Positions 18,348 through 28,171 are shown, numbered from the stretch's first letter. The stretch: 60,985 nucleotides of DNA from Flavobacteriales bacterium (GCA_013373595.1 JABXHO010000023.1:1-60985), one strand, 5' to 3'. Made by a program: numbers and translations. Notes: generated from the letters alone by a model not told the origin.

Positions 18348-19304
18348 TTATTTGCTCCAAACCAAGGATGCAGAACCAAGAACAGCCGCATTTACATTGT
18401 GCAGGGAAGATATCCGAATTTCTACTTTGTTTTTGTAGATATTCAGCATGTTGGCTTCCATGTGCTCTTTTACTTTGGATGCAAATTTCTCTCCGCTTTG
18501 AGCAATTCCACCGAATAACACGAAGGCTTTCGGACTGGAAAAACAAGCGAAATTTGCCAATGATTTACCCAGAATTTCAGCAGTATAATCAATTATTTCT
18601 TGAGCAAACTGATCGCCTGCATCGGCATATTCAAATATTTCGCGTGCACTGGTCACATTCTTTTCGATAAGCACCGATGTCGCCTTTGAGACGGACTGCA
18701 ATTCCGCAATGGATCGAACAACTCCTGTGGCTGAAACATAGGTTTCCAAACAGCCTTTTCGTCCACAGCCGCACAAACGACCGTCTGGAATCACTTGAAT
18801 ATGCCCGTATTCACCTGCAAAACCATCATGACCGTAAATCAATTCACCATTTACAATGATTCCGCTGCCCAATCCAGTTCCTAAGGTTATGGTAACAAAG
18901 TGCTTCAAATCTTGTGCATTTCCAAAGACCATTTCCCCCAAAGCTGCTGCGTTGGCATCGTTTGTAACGGACACAGGAACACCAAAAGCATTTTCAAAGA
19001 TTTCTCCGAGCGGAATGATGCCTTTCCAAGGTAGATTTGGCGCAAATTCAATGGTAGATGAAAGGTTATTTCCGTTAGGAGCTCCAATTCCAATTGCACG
19101 AATACAATTCAGTAAATTCTTCTCTTCGAGATGATCATGAATGGATTTTGCCAATCCCTCAGGGGAAAGTACCGTACGCGTGTGAACAGAAGATTCATAG
19201 AGAATCTCACCTTGTTGTGAGCAGATGCCAAACACCGTATTTGTGCCACCAATGTCTATGCCTAGTGCGCATTCAGCATCATCCGTTTTGAGTTGAGAAT
19301 TGAT
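18348..19304 (-). CDS. ROK family sugar kinase, 5' end anomalous
   Basis: The body (IGIGAPNGNNLSSTIEFAPN, VTLGTGLGSGIIVNGELI and the Cys-rich zinc motif CGCGRKGCLETYVS) is a ROK glucokinase-like protein that phosphorylates a hexose in the cytosol. The essential N-terminal ATP-binding motif LGIDIGGTNTVFG is encoded in frame at about 19224-19265, but no ATG, GTG or TTG precedes it in frame within the intergenic DNA. GTG 19235 would delete the motif. Either ATC 19302-19304 (or another rare codon) is used, or a single base is missing between the tandem ATGs at 19277-19282 and 19265. The coordinate given assumes ATC. A TATTTTTG box lies at 19327-19334. Confidence 0.7.
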   Translation of the reverse strand: MNSQLKTDDAECALGIDIGGTNTVFGICSQQGEILYESSVHTRTVLSPEGLAKSIHDHLEEKNLLNCIRAIGIGAPNGNNLSSTIEFAPNLPWKGIIPLGEIFENAFGVPVSVTNDANAAALGEMVFGNAQDLKHFVTITLGTGLGSGIIVNGELIYGHDGFAGEYGHIQVIPDGRLCGCGRKGCLETYVSATGVVRSIAELQSVSKATSVLIEKNVTSAREIFEYADAGDQFAQEIIDYTAEILGKSLANFACFSSPKAFVLFGGIAQSGEKFASKVKEHMEANMLNIYKNKVEIRISSLHNVNAAVLGSASLVWSK

Positions 19305-19326
19305 AGTTCGGTGTTTTGGTGAAAAA

Positions 19327-19334
19327 CAAAAATA
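19327..19334 (-). promoter_or_regulatory. -7 promoter box TATTTTTG for the ROK gene
   Basis: TATTTTTG on the minus strand, between the YCF48-like gene stop and the ROK gene. With a start site about 5 nt downstream, the leader would be 18 nt to ATC 19304 or 40 nt to ATG 19282. Confidence 0.45.
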
Positions 19335-19351
19335 GCAAATTGTCTCTCTTA

Positions 19352-20386
19352 CTATTCGATTAGCTCGAATAAAAAGACCTTTCCTGCTTTGGAAGTGGCT
19401 ACCAAATGCGTTTCATTGGCGCCAAGTGAAAAGAAAGTTCCGTCTGCAAATGGCGTCCAGTTGATGCCTCCGTCCTCTGAAAAATCAATTCCATTTCTTC
19501 CGCAGGCATAGAAAACACCATTTTTTTCGAAGACACATGCGCGGTAGCCACGAGGAGGATTGTCGGGTTTCAACCAACTAATGCCACCATCATCGGTGTA
19601 AAAGCACGTATTCAAGCGTAATTCTGGACTGGTGTAGTCACCGCCAACGATCATTCCTACGGAATCATTCGCAAAATGAATGGAAAATGCACCCGAACCT
19701 TCGCCTGGATAATAGGGAAGAACAACGTCTGTCCACGTTTTTCCATTGTCCGTACTTTTGAAATACCGACTTTGTGATCCTCCCGAAACAAAAATATAGG
19801 TGCTATCATTTAAGATTTGAACGTTCGTTCCGCTGGCGGCAAATCCCGCTTCGTCTTTTATCGCCTCAATTTTCCCTTCACACGCTTCCCAATTCACGCC
19901 TCCGTCGTTGGTGTGAAACAAGCTAAAGTGTCCATCCACTGGATCTCCCATCATAAATCCACGTTGACCGAGAAAATCCATTCCATCAAGGAAAATCCCC
20001 TTCCATATTTCAGGGTGAATAATGTTCGTTTCTCCGCTATTGCTGATTCTTACGAGTTTTCCCGTCTCACCACTTTGAATGCCTAGAATATGGTTCCCTG
20101 AGCGCTCTACATCACGCATTTCTGTAAAATTATCAAGGCCAAACAGCAATTGAACGCTTTCCTTTTCTGTATTGAAATAATAAAGTGCACCGTTCGAGTG
20201 TCCTGCGAAAATTCGCTGTCCTTCCACGAGTAGTCCACGCGCATAAATGTCTGCGTTACCACATTGCAACGGAATAACTTTCTGGTTTTTGCGGAGGTAC
20301 TTTTTGCTTCGGAATTGTGCCGAAACGGAAAGAGAAACTCCTAAAAACAGAAGACTAAGAACGATACCTCTTTGTAAACTTTTCAA
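19352..20386 (-). CDS. secreted YCF48/BNR-repeat beta-propeller protein
   Basis: About 344 residues if started at TTG 20386, which gives a clean signal peptide (MKSLQRGIVLSLLFLG, cut after SVSA); the only ATG (20428) adds a polar stretch before it. The body has repeated blades with Asp-box-like cores, such as TNDGGVNW, STDNGKTWTD, TDDGGISWLKP and SEDGGINWTPF, typical of YCF48/BNR-like propellers annotated as oxidoreductases in Bacteroidota. No catalytic residues are evident. The gene overlaps the end of the upstream acyltransferase by about 32 bp, so it is probably expressed as part of the rarA-acyltransferase operon. Confidence 0.75.
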   Translation of the reverse strand: MKSLQRGIVLSLLFLGVSLSVSAQFRSKKYLRKNQKVIPLQCGNADIYARGLLVEGQRIFAGHSNGALYYFNTEKESVQLLFGLDNFTEMRDVERSGNHILGIQSGETGKLVRISNSGETNIIHPEIWKGIFLDGMDFLGQRGFMMGDPVDGHFSLFHTNDGGVNWEACEGKIEAIKDEAGFAASGTNVQILNDSTYIFVSGGSQSRYFKSTDNGKTWTDVVLPYYPGEGSGAFSIHFANDSVGMIVGGDYTSPELRLNTCFYTDDGGISWLKPDNPPRGYRACVFEKNGVFYACGRNGIDFSEDGGINWTPFADGTFFSLGANETHLVATSKAGKVFLFELIE

Positions 20387-21281
20387 TTTGTGAGCGTTTA
20401 AGTTGATCCAAATCTTGCGGGACTTCACGTTTCCATCGTTTGTGCGACCACAACCAAAATTGAGGTTTGTCGAGAATCTGCTTTTCCAAGAGATGAACGT
20501 GCTTTTCCGTTATTTCTCCCCAAGATAGACTTTTTGCGTCTTCAGTAATGATTTCAAGCTCCATTTCGTAGTAGCCACGCTTGATTCGATGTGTTGTGAA
20601 GAAAACAACGGCATAGTCCAATTCATTTGCCATCATTTCAGCTCCAAAAAGTACGGCTGTTTGCTGATTGAGAAAATCTGTCCAATAACTTTTGCGCGCA
20701 TCACCTGGCGATTGGTCTGAAAGTACCAAAACCGATTTGGGTAAATCCGTAGGCTGTGCCAATGCTTCGCGATAATTCCCCGCATGAATCACATTCATTC
20801 CAAATCGTGAACGTCGTTCATTTACTTTTTTATCCCAAAATTTTGAACTCAGTGGCATTCCAATTCCGTACGCTTCAAATGGAAACAGAAAGGCTTGAGA
20901 AGTAATCAACCATTCCCAGTTGTTGTAATGTCCAGAGACGAGTAGAACATTTCTGTTTTTTTTAGCAAGTTCCTCCATGATTTCGGGATTTCTCACTTTG
21001 AAACGTCGCTGAAGCGAAGCCTTAGAAATAGTTAGGTTCTTTATTCCTTCAGCCAACAAATTGGTGAAATGGCGGTAATACTTTCGTTTGATCTTATCCC
21101 GTTCTTTCTTCGAAAGGTTCGGGAAACTGCGCTCTAAATTTCCATCAATTACCTTACTGCGATACGGAACAATGGTGATAATGAGCAAGTAGAAGAAATC
21201 CGTAAATAAATACAAGATAGGCAAGGGGAGAAGTGATATGGGAATCACCAAAACATAATATGCAAATGCAGCTAAAATCAT
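20355..21281 (-). CDS. lipid A-type acyltransferase, LpxL/HtrB family
   Basis: 308 residues with an N-terminal membrane segment (about 4-24) and the family motifs: the active-site block SGHYNNWEW (HxxxxE/D-like, near residue 117), GIGMPLSSKFWDKKVNERR and VLSDQSPGD. It transfers an acyl chain to a lipid A precursor or to an ornithine/serine lipid at the inner membrane. Bacteroidota often carry several such genes, so the exact acceptor is uncertain. The ATG overlaps the rarA stop by 4 bp, and the 3' end overlaps the next gene. Confidence 0.87.
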   Translation of the reverse strand: MILAAFAYYVLVIPISLLPLPILYLFTDFFYLLIITIVPYRSKVIDGNLERSFPNLSKKERDKIKRKYYRHFTNLLAEGIKNLTISKASLQRRFKVRNPEIMEELAKKNRNVLLVSGHYNNWEWLITSQAFLFPFEAYGIGMPLSSKFWDKKVNERRSRFGMNVIHAGNYREALAQPTDLPKSVLVLSDQSPGDARKSYWTDFLNQQTAVLFGAEMMANELDYAVVFFTTHRIKRGYYEMELEIITEDAKSLSWGEITEKHVHLLEKQILDKPQFWLWSHKRWKREVPQDLDQLKRSQIEKFTKRYRS

Positions 21282-22561
21282 CGTTTGTATTTATTTCCCC
21301 ACAAGCGGTTGATGTTTTCCTCTACGTCCTTTTCTCTTGGATTACTTCCTGCACCAAAAAATGGCGTTCCGCTTAATTCTTCTGGCATGAATTCTTGATT
21401 CACGAAGTTGCCAGGATAATCGTGCGAGTATTTGTAGCCTTGACCGTAGCCCAATTCTTTCATCAACTTTGTGGGTGCATTTCTCAGTGGAAGCGGCACA
21501 CCTAAATTCCCTGTTTGCTTCACAACTTGCTGCGCACGATTGATTGCCATGTACGCTCCATTTCCTTTCGGAGAGTTCGCAAGATAGATGGTGCATTGTG
21601 CCAAGATAATCCGGCTTTCTGGCCAACCAACTGATTGAACGGCTTGAAAGCAGTTATTCGCCATCAACAAAGCATTTGGGTTGGCTAGTCCGATGTCTTC
21701 CGATGCAGAAATAATCAATCTTCGCGCAATGAATTTCGGATCTTCACCTCCTTCTACCATACGTGCAAGCCAGTAAACTGCCGCATTGGGGTCGCTTCCT
21801 CGAATTGATTTAATGAAGGCAGAAATAATATCGTAGTGTTGCTCACCGTCTTTGTCGTACGAAGCTACGCTTTGCTGGGCCGTTGCTTTCACAAGTGCAT
21901 TATCGATGACAATATCCTGTTGTTCTTTGAAGGTTCCAATGATGATTTCAAAAACGTTCAAGAGTTTTCGAGCATCTCCTCCCGAAATAGCCAACAACGC
22001 TTCGATTTCTTTCAATTCAATGTTCTTTGACTTCAAGAGTTCATCTTGTTCAATCGCAGCATGTAAAATCGAGGTGAGCGACTCTTTTGTATGACCTTTC
22101 AAGGTGTAGACTTGACAACGCGAAAGCAAAGCTGATATGACTTCGAAAGAGGGGTTTTCAGTCGTGGCTCCAATTAATGTGACAATTCCTTTTTCGACAG
22201 CTCCCAAGAGTGAATCTTGCTGCGCTTTGGAGAAACGATGGATTTCATCAATGAATAAAATGGTACCTGATTGCTGAAACATGCCCGCCGACTCTACTTT
22301 TTGAATTACTTCGCGTACATCTTTCACTCCAGATGAAATGGCAGATAGCGTGTGAAACGGTCGATTTAAGTGTCCCGCAATCAAATAAGCCAATGTTGTT
22401 TTTCCAACACCGGGAGGTCCCCAAAAGATCATGGATGGAATCAATCCAGAATCGAGCGCTCGACGAAGTGAGGCACCTTCCTTCAAAAGGTGGTCTTGTC
22501 CTTTGTACTCGTCGAGTGTTTTGGGACGCATGCGTTCGGCTAATGGCGCTTGAATTTTCAT
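21278..22561 (-). CDS. rarA: replication-associated recombination protein RarA (MgsA)
   Basis: 427 residues from ATG 22561 ([20 protein letters not shown]). The AAA+ clamp-loader-like ATPase shows Walker [12 protein letters not shown], Walker B FIDEIHRF, sensor 1 [12 protein letters not shown] and the RarA C-terminal tetramer domain with [20 protein letters not shown]. It acts at stalled replication forks in the cytosol. A longer frame to 22582 is rejected because the family begins at this point. A TATTTTTG box lies 18 nt upstream (22580-22587). Confidence 0.95.
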   Translation of the reverse strand: MKIQAPLAERMRPKTLDEYKGQDHLLKEGASLRRALDSGLIPSMIFWGPPGVGKTTLAYLIAGHLNRPFHTLSAISSGVKDVREVIQKVESAGMFQQSGTILFIDEIHRFSKAQQDSLLGAVEKGIVTLIGATTENPSFEVISALLSRCQVYTLKGHTKESLTSILHAAIEQDELLKSKNIELKEIEALLAISGGDARKLLNVFEIIIGTFKEQQDIVIDNALVKATAQQSVASYDKDGEQHYDIISAFIKSIRGSDPNAAVYWLARMVEGGEDPKFIARRLIISASEDIGLANPNALLMANNCFQAVQSVGWPESRIILAQCTIYLANSPKGNGAYMAINRAQQVVKQTGNLGVPLPLRNAPTKLMKELGYGQGYKYSHDYPGNFVNQEFMPEELSGTPFFGAGSNPREKDVEENINRLWGNKYKR

Positions 22562-22579
22562 GAATGGATGAATTGAGAG

Positions 22580-22587
22580 CAAAAATA
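22580..22587 (-). promoter_or_regulatory. -7 promoter box TATTTTTG for rarA
   Basis: TATTTTTG on the minus strand, 18 nt before ATG 22561; likely drives rarA, the acyltransferase and the YCF48-like gene. Confidence 0.45.
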
Positions 22588-22672
22588 AGCATTACAGAAT
22601 GATTGAATAATTGAAAAATTCAAAATTGAAGAGCGAACTAACAAGAAGCGCTTGTTTCAATCTTTTAATCCT

Positions 22673-23251
22673 CTAATTATCCGAAGGATTTCGAGGGAAA
22701 TTCGCCATGACTTGGAATTTACCGCCTAATTTCGACATTAAATCTTTCCATAAATCATCGTTCCCATCGTCTAGAATCATTGTGTCGGGCAATTTTTTGA
22801 GTACAATCCACGATTTTTCATCCAATTCACTTTCTAGCTGCCCTTCATCCCAACCTGAATAGCCAATGAAGAAGCGAAAATACTTGGCATTCTCTTTATC
22901 TTCAAGTAGGAGTTTTTTTACGAAGTCAAAGGTTCCTCCGATGTGTAAATCACCTGCAATTCGCTGGGAATTTGGGATACGATCACCGAGAGAATGGATA
23001 AAGAAAAGATTGCTCTTATCTACAGGACCTCCAACGCTAATGCGGACATCAACATCGGGGAAATCGGGGATTAATTCGTGAATATCAATTTCAAGAAAAT
23101 TATTGAGAACAAAACCGAAGCTGCCATTGGGTGAATAATCACACAGGTAAACTACGGAGCGCGTGAAAAACGCATCATTCAGAAACGGCTCAGAAATGAG
23201 TACTCTGCCTGGCTTTGGCTGGTTGTTATTTGCAAAGTCAAAATCAATCAC
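22673..23251 (-). CDS. YqgE/AlgH family protein
   Basis: 192 residues if begun at GTG 23251 (MIDFDFANNNQPKPGRVLIS); the longer TTG start at 23266 adds an unlikely hydrophobic YFFI. The family features are PGRVLISEPFLNDAFFTRSV, GSFGFVLNN (usually GxxGxxLN), VSVGGPVD-like ISVGGPVDKSNLFFIH and YSGWDEGQLESEL. The molecular role of YqgE is not settled; it is a conserved cytosolic protein sometimes linked to transcription or membrane stress. It is followed by a gap of about 110 bp before rarA and preceded by the lptD stop. Confidence 0.88.
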   Translation of the reverse strand: MIDFDFANNNQPKPGRVLISEPFLNDAFFTRSVVYLCDYSPNGSFGFVLNNFLEIDIHELIPDFPDVDVRISVGGPVDKSNLFFIHSLGDRIPNSQRIAGDLHIGGTFDFVKKLLLEDKENAKYFRFFIGYSGWDEGQLESELDEKSWIVLKKLPDTMILDDGNDDLWKDLMSKLGGKFQVMANFPRNPSDN

Positions 23252-23346
23252 GATGAAAAAATACAAATTTTAGATCATTCATGAACGATGCAACCAAATA
23301 TTGAATCATTCTAAATTTGAATCGCTTTTTAGAATCGAACCAAATC

Positions 23347-25890
23347 CTACAGGAATGAAGGTGGTTTTCGAATGTCGATTTTCGCATCGCTGAACATCAT
23401 AGACGTTGATCGAATGCTGAACAAGAAGCTTTGGTTTCCTCCAATGGGCGTCCAGTGGAAGGCGAGCGCCCAACAGTGCATGTCTCTCGTCAAGGTAAAG
23501 CGCGAGTTGGTGATTTTCCCAGTTGCTAAATCTAAATTGGTCGTAGTTGCCAATTTCCATCGCTTCGTAAAGCTGACATCTCCCGTAACCATCAAGGTTT
23601 GAATTTTGTTGACACGATCGGGTGAAAATTCAGAAATGTTCTGATTCACGTTGATATTGTAGACGTGCGAAAGTGTCACTTTCCATGGAATATCAAAGTT
23701 GATTGCATGTTCGGGATGAAGCGCAAAATACGCGTAATCGGCCGTCCAGTTATCTTCCATTCGACTCTGCGTTTCTTCGATTATTTCGCGACTTTCTTGA
23801 GAGGTGAGTGTGATGGTTGTGGTTAAGTTTGTATTCAAGAAACGACCAAGTTTTCCGTTCGAGTTCACGGCAAAATCCTTCAGGGTTGCGCCTGTTTGTT
23901 CATTCCATCCGTAGGCACTGAACGAAGAGGTAGAAACAAAGTTGAGCCATTTAATTGGACTAATCCGAAGGTTTAGGGAGATATTTGAAAGGTTGTTGGT
24001 GTCTTTGAGGAAGTCGTAATTTCCTGAAATCGAGAATCCATCAATCAAGCGTGTACGTTTGAAACCGTCCACTGTGTCTTTATCACTTTTACGCTTGAGC
24101 TCAAGTGTATTATTGAAATTAAAGGTGATAAGTTGTTGGTCGCGCGTATTTCCTACAGTATACAAACTGCGTTCAAAAGGTGAATAAATGACGGTGTCTT
24201 TCTCTGTTCCTGTTCCGTATACCAAGGTTTTATTAGCATTTAAATTCGGAATGTATCGATAAGAAACAGAAGGCGTGAGGACATGTCGAACGAGTGGCTT
24301 GTTCTTTCCAACAAAACGATAGTAGGAGTAAAGAACCGTTGTTGCCTGAGCGTTGAGTGATAAATAATCGGCTGTTCCAAATCTGGGAAGTTCATCGATA
24401 ATGAGCGAATCGTTTGTAGCGTCGTACCATTGATTGATTTGTTGGAAGTTCATTTTGTTTACATAATTCAAAGATGGCGTCAATTTCAAGGCGCTTTTGA
24501 ACAAACTAGCCGTGGTTTGCATCGTAGCTGTATGCTGGAAACCGTTCATGAACTCGTCGTTAATCGCACTAAAATTTCGATCTGGAAGCAAGGAATCAGC
24601 AAAAAGCGCTCGATTTTGACCTTCGAAGTTGTAGGTCATACCAAAACGCGAGAAAATTTGCTTCCAACCATCCGATCCATTCACTAATTTTTTGAGCGGA
24701 TAAAATCGGGTAACGTTTACATTCACAATTGGACTGGTCAACGAAATATTTTCCGAAATCGAGTTCTGACGCATGTTCGCTTTCATTCCAGCAGAAAGAA
24801 TCGGAATATTCGGAAATTTTCGGGTGATGTTGATGTCGGAAGACAAGGTGTTGTTGAAGTATTGTTCGTTCAAAGGGTCCAAGCTGTTCTGGGTATTGTT
24901 GTCAGAAATAAAGTTGACATTTGCTGCAAATCCCCAATATGGACTTGATTTGGCGTCCTTGTTATGCGTCCACCCAAAAGTGACCTTGTTTTGATTAACG
25001 TCCGTTGGAAATCCCGACTTAAATTGCTGGAATCCAGCGTTAACTGATCCCCGATATCCGTATCGTTTTGCGTAGTCTGTTTTGTTTCGGAGTCCCCAAC
25101 TTCCTCGGCTATAGAGCGTTCCGTAAAAGGTTGTTTGAAGTCGATCGTTGATCGGAATGTAATAACCCAAATCTTGCAATCCGAAACCAAATTCGGAAAT
25201 AGGAGCAAATTGAGGGAAAATCAATCCTTTGGATTTCTCTTCGGCTTGGGGAATCACACTAAAGGGAAGTCCTAAGGGCGTGGGAACACCAGCAATCCAT
25301 AAATTCATTGGTCCCGTTACAATGCGTTTGTTGGGAATCAATACGGCTTTAGAAAGCTGAAAATGGTAATGTGGCTCTTCTAAATCACAGGTGGTAAATC
25401 GTCCTTTTTTGAAGTGGATTTCTTCGTTGGCGTGACGTTTAGCCGTTTCCATGTACAAGTTCATTTCGTCCTGCACAATCGCTACTTCTTCAATGTATCC
25501 TTTTTCCGTGTCGAAATTGTAGCGAATGGAACTGGCTTTGATTTCATCACTTCCATCCGAAAATAACGGATACTCAACTTTATTAGAGTCTTTGTCGTAA
25601 GCGTAGCTTGCTAATACTTCATTCGTTTCGAGATCAATCAAAATGTAACCAGCGGTCATTTTTACTTCGCCGTTGTCCACTTTTGCATCACCGTAAAGGT
25701 GTACCTGTTTCTTCCTTAGGTCGCTGTAGATGGAGTCTCGGGCGCTGTAATAAATCGGAGCGTCTAAGTCGGATTTATCAACCGTCATAGTGTCCCGTGC
25801 CGTTGAATCTTGCGCGTAACTAACAGCATCTACGCACATTATTAACAATGCGCAGAGTATAAATAGATGTATGGAACGCTTTTTGAACAA
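23347..25890 (-). CDS. lptD: LptD-like LPS assembly outer-membrane protein
   Basis: 847 residues from TTG 25890 with signal peptide (MFKKRSIHLFILCALLIMCV). An N-terminal OstA/LptA-like beta-jellyroll (about 45-190, KKQVHLYGDAKVDNGEVKMT) precedes a very large barrel with LQDLGYYIPINDRLQTTFYG and GSWGLRNKTDYAKRYGYRGS, the pattern of Bacteroidota LptD. It inserts LPS into the outer leaflet with LptE. There is no in-frame ATG before the signal peptide, so TTG is the only reasonable start. Divergent from an amidase gene, with a TAGTTTTG box at 25931-25938 on this strand. Confidence 0.85.
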   Translation of the reverse strand: MFKKRSIHLFILCALLIMCVDAVSYAQDSTARDTMTVDKSDLDAPIYYSARDSIYSDLRKKQVHLYGDAKVDNGEVKMTAGYILIDLETNEVLASYAYDKDSNKVEYPLFSDGSDEIKASSIRYNFDTEKGYIEEVAIVQDEMNLYMETAKRHANEEIHFKKGRFTTCDLEEPHYHFQLSKAVLIPNKRIVTGPMNLWIAGVPTPLGLPFSVIPQAEEKSKGLIFPQFAPISEFGFGLQDLGYYIPINDRLQTTFYGTLYSRGSWGLRNKTDYAKRYGYRGSVNAGFQQFKSGFPTDVNQNKVTFGWTHNKDAKSSPYWGFAANVNFISDNNTQNSLDPLNEQYFNNTLSSDINITRKFPNIPILSAGMKANMRQNSISENISLTSPIVNVNVTRFYPLKKLVNGSDGWKQIFSRFGMTYNFEGQNRALFADSLLPDRNFSAINDEFMNGFQHTATMQTTASLFKSALKLTPSLNYVNKMNFQQINQWYDATNDSLIIDELPRFGTADYLSLNAQATTVLYSYYRFVGKNKPLVRHVLTPSVSYRYIPNLNANKTLVYGTGTEKDTVIYSPFERSLYTVGNTRDQQLITFNFNNTLELKRKSDKDTVDGFKRTRLIDGFSISGNYDFLKDTNNLSNISLNLRISPIKWLNFVSTSSFSAYGWNEQTGATLKDFAVNSNGKLGRFLNTNLTTTITLTSQESREIIEETQSRMEDNWTADYAYFALHPEHAINFDIPWKVTLSHVYNINVNQNISEFSPDRVNKIQTLMVTGDVSFTKRWKLATTTNLDLATGKITNSRFTLTRDMHCWALAFHWTPIGGNQSFLFSIRSTSMMFSDAKIDIRKPPSFL

Positions 25891-25930
25891 TGAATGCTCG
25901 TTACTTTGTTAGTAGATTGCTTTAACGGCG

Positions 25931-25938
25931 CAAAACTA
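25931..25938 (-). promoter_or_regulatory. -7 promoter box TAGTTTTG for lptD
   Basis: TAGTTTTG on the minus strand, about 40 nt before the TTG start, in the 64-bp interval between lptD and the divergent amidase gene. Confidence 0.4.
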
Positions 25939-25954
25939 TTAAAATTACATTGAA

Positions 25955-27112
25955 ATGATGGAAAATAGAAAGCATAGTCGTCGCCTGCTTGTGTTTTTAA
26001 CATTGATTACCATTTTTACAGCACAATTAGGCTTCGCTCAAGATGATGAGGCTTCCTTTGCTTCGCTGAAAACAGTGGTGATTGATGCGGGGCACGGAGG
26101 GAAAGATCCTGGATGTCATGGTGGTCATGCACAAGAGAAGCATGTTTGCCTGTCGATGGCGTTGATGCTGGGGGAGCAAATCAAAAAGAATTATCCGCAC
26201 ATCAATGTGGTTTACACACGAGAAACGGACGTTTTTGTTGAACTCGATGAACGTGCAAAAATTGCCAACCGAAATGATGCAGACTTATTTATATGTATTC
26301 ATGCCAATGCAGCAAGTCCAGCAGCATACGGAACGGAAACGTATGTTTTGGGATTGCACCGCACAGAATCACAGCAGGCCGTAGCAGCTAGAGAGAACGC
26401 AACCATTCATCTTGAAGATGATGGCGGAAAGAAATACGAAGATTTTCAAATGACGCCTGATGCGATTATCGCGCGACAAATTCAGTTGAGCGTGTTCCTG
26501 GATCAATCGATCAGTTTTGCAGATAAACTTCAACTTGAATTTAAAAACTTAGGACGATACGACCGCGGAGTGAAACAAGCAGGATTCTTGGTGTTGTACA
26601 AAACGACCATGCCGAGTGTGCTTATCGAAACAGGATTCTTAACCAATCCAAAGGAAGAAAAATTCTTGTCCGATTCTACCACTCAACGACAAATGGCAAA
26701 CGCCATGTTCACAGCATTCAAAAAATACAAGAATGAGTTGGAGGGAGTCGAAGGACAGGTGGATGCCAATATTGAAGTGGAAGACATGCCGAAAGCGGAG
26801 GAAGTTGAAAATCCAATTCCAATTGTTTCACCAGATGATAAAAAAGATGTTGTGGTCTTCCGCGTACAGGTCGAAACAGCTACAGAGCCAATTTCATTGA
26901 CAGACAAGAAGTTCAAAGGGTATACCGTGTATGAATACATTCATGGTGGACTGTATAAGTACACAATGGGGAATTTCGAGAACGATGTTGAAGGAGCGAC
27001 AGAGTTTCAGCGAAAACTGCGTGAACAAGGTTATTCACATGCATTTGTTGTTGCGTTTCTCAATGGAGAGCGGATTAATTTGCAAAAAGCTGTTAACTTA
27101 GCAGAAAAATAA
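25955..27112 (+). CDS. N-acetylmuramoyl-L-alanine amidase (AmiC type)
   Basis: 385 residues with a signal peptide (ends LGFAQ). The amidase_3 zinc enzyme is clear: VVIDAGHGGKDPGCHG (first zinc His), VVYTRETDVFVELDERAKIAN (with the zinc Glu region), FICIHANAA (second His) and VLIETGFLTNPKEEKFL (catalytic Glu). A spacer of about 40 acidic residues leads to a C-terminal SPOR-like domain (about 300-385, VVVFRVQVETATEPIS). It cleaves peptidoglycan cross-link stems in the periplasm during cell division. It is 4 bp upstream of the MlaD-like gene. Confidence 0.92.
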   Translation: MMENRKHSRRLLVFLTLITIFTAQLGFAQDDEASFASLKTVVIDAGHGGKDPGCHGGHAQEKHVCLSMALMLGEQIKKNYPHINVVYTRETDVFVELDERAKIANRNDADLFICIHANAASPAAYGTETYVLGLHRTESQQAVAARENATIHLEDDGGKKYEDFQMTPDAIIARQIQLSVFLDQSISFADKLQLEFKNLGRYDRGVKQAGFLVLYKTTMPSVLIETGFLTNPKEEKFLSDSTTQRQMANAMFTAFKKYKNELEGVEGQVDANIEVEDMPKAEEVENPIPIVSPDDKKDVVVFRVQVETATEPISLTDKKFKGYTVYEYIHGGLYKYTMGNFENDVEGATEFQRKLREQGYSHAFVVAFLNGERINLQKAVNLAEK

Positions 27113-27116
27113 ATCC

Positions 27117-28154
27117 ATGAAGTATTCTAAGGAAATCATTACTGGAATTACCACTGTAGTGGCCATCGGCTTGTTGGTTGTGGGAATTAATTTTTTGAAA
27201 GGAGGAAGCTTCTTTGGAGGTGATGATATCTATTATGCGTATTTCCCAACTTCTGGAGGTGTAACTCCAGCAACGTCGGTGTACGTGAATCAAGTGGAAA
27301 TTGGAAAGGTGTTGGAAGTGGAATATGTTGGAGGTGATGATTCACTGAAAATGGTTCGCATGAAATTCAATATCCAAAAGGAAGGATTTCAAATTCCGAA
27401 AGGATCAAAATTGGAAGCTGGAGGAATCGATTTGTTTTCAAAAGGAATCATCGTCCACGTAAATCAAGATATTTCAAAAGGATACTATGAGCCGGGAAGT
27501 AAAATTCAAGGTGAAGTTTCAGTTGATATTGTGTCGCAGGTGCAAGCTTATGCCGATCCAATTACACAGCAATTGCAAGTAATGATGGGGTCTGTCGACA
27601 GAATGGTAAACGGAGTTAAGGCCTTTTGGGATGAAACGGCAACTTCTGAAATCGAAGAGAGTATGCGTCAAGTGAAAATTGCCATTAAGAAATTTGGTGA
27701 TGCTGCTACGCAGATTCAAGATTTGATCGGAGATGAGCGTGTGAAAATTTCACGCATCATGAGTAATGTGCAGTCAATTACGGAAACCTTGAAGGAAAGT
27801 GATGATCAAGTGAAACACATTCTCGGTAACGTGAAAGAAGTAACCGACGAAATGGTAACGCTCGATTTCAAAAGTGTAATGGAAGACGCTCAAAAGACGC
27901 TTCAATCGGTAAACGAAGTACTGGACGCTGCAACAAACGGAAACGGAACATTATCAAAATTGGTCAACGACGAAGCATTGTACAACGAACTTGTTGAAAC
28001 AAATGCCGACCTTCAAAATCTACTGAAAGACTTACAACTTCATCCTGAACGCTATATTCACTTCTCAGTAATTGGCGGAAAAACCAAAGGTGCGAACTTC
28101 ACACCCGAGGAAGAGAAGGAGTTGAAGAAAATAGTAGACGAGAGAACGAACTGA
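27117..28154 (+). CDS. MlaD family (MCE domain) lipid transport protein
   Basis: 345 residues. An N-terminal membrane helix (about 8-26) is followed by the MCE domain (about 37-115, YYAYFPTSGGVTPATSVYVN and LEAGGIDLFSKGIIVHVN), then a long helical coiled-coil region with DRMVNGVKAFWDETATSEI. Such proteins form periplasmic hexamers that bind phospholipids and work with an MlaE/MlaF ABC transporter; neither is adjacent here. The pairing with an amidase and the divergent lptD makes an envelope-maintenance neighbourhood. Confidence 0.88.
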   Translation: MKYSKEIITGITTVVAIGLLVVGINFLKGGSFFGGDDIYYAYFPTSGGVTPATSVYVNQVEIGKVLEVEYVGGDDSLKMVRMKFNIQKEGFQIPKGSKLEAGGIDLFSKGIIVHVNQDISKGYYEPGSKIQGEVSVDIVSQVQAYADPITQQLQVMMGSVDRMVNGVKAFWDETATSEIEESMRQVKIAIKKFGDAATQIQDLIGDERVKISRIMSNVQSITETLKESDDQVKHILGNVKEVTDEMVTLDFKSVMEDAQKTLQSVNEVLDAATNGNGTLSKLVNDEALYNELVETNADLQNLLKDLQLHPERYIHFSVIGGKTKGANFTPEEEKELKKIVDERTN

Positions 28155-28171
28155 AACTAATTTATTAATTC

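Noticed and set aside
22562-22672. AT-rich stretch between YqgE and rarA as an attachment site or repeat
   Set aside because: Only low-complexity ATTGAA-type text; apart from the rarA -7 box at 22580-22587, no direct repeat or integrase is seen.
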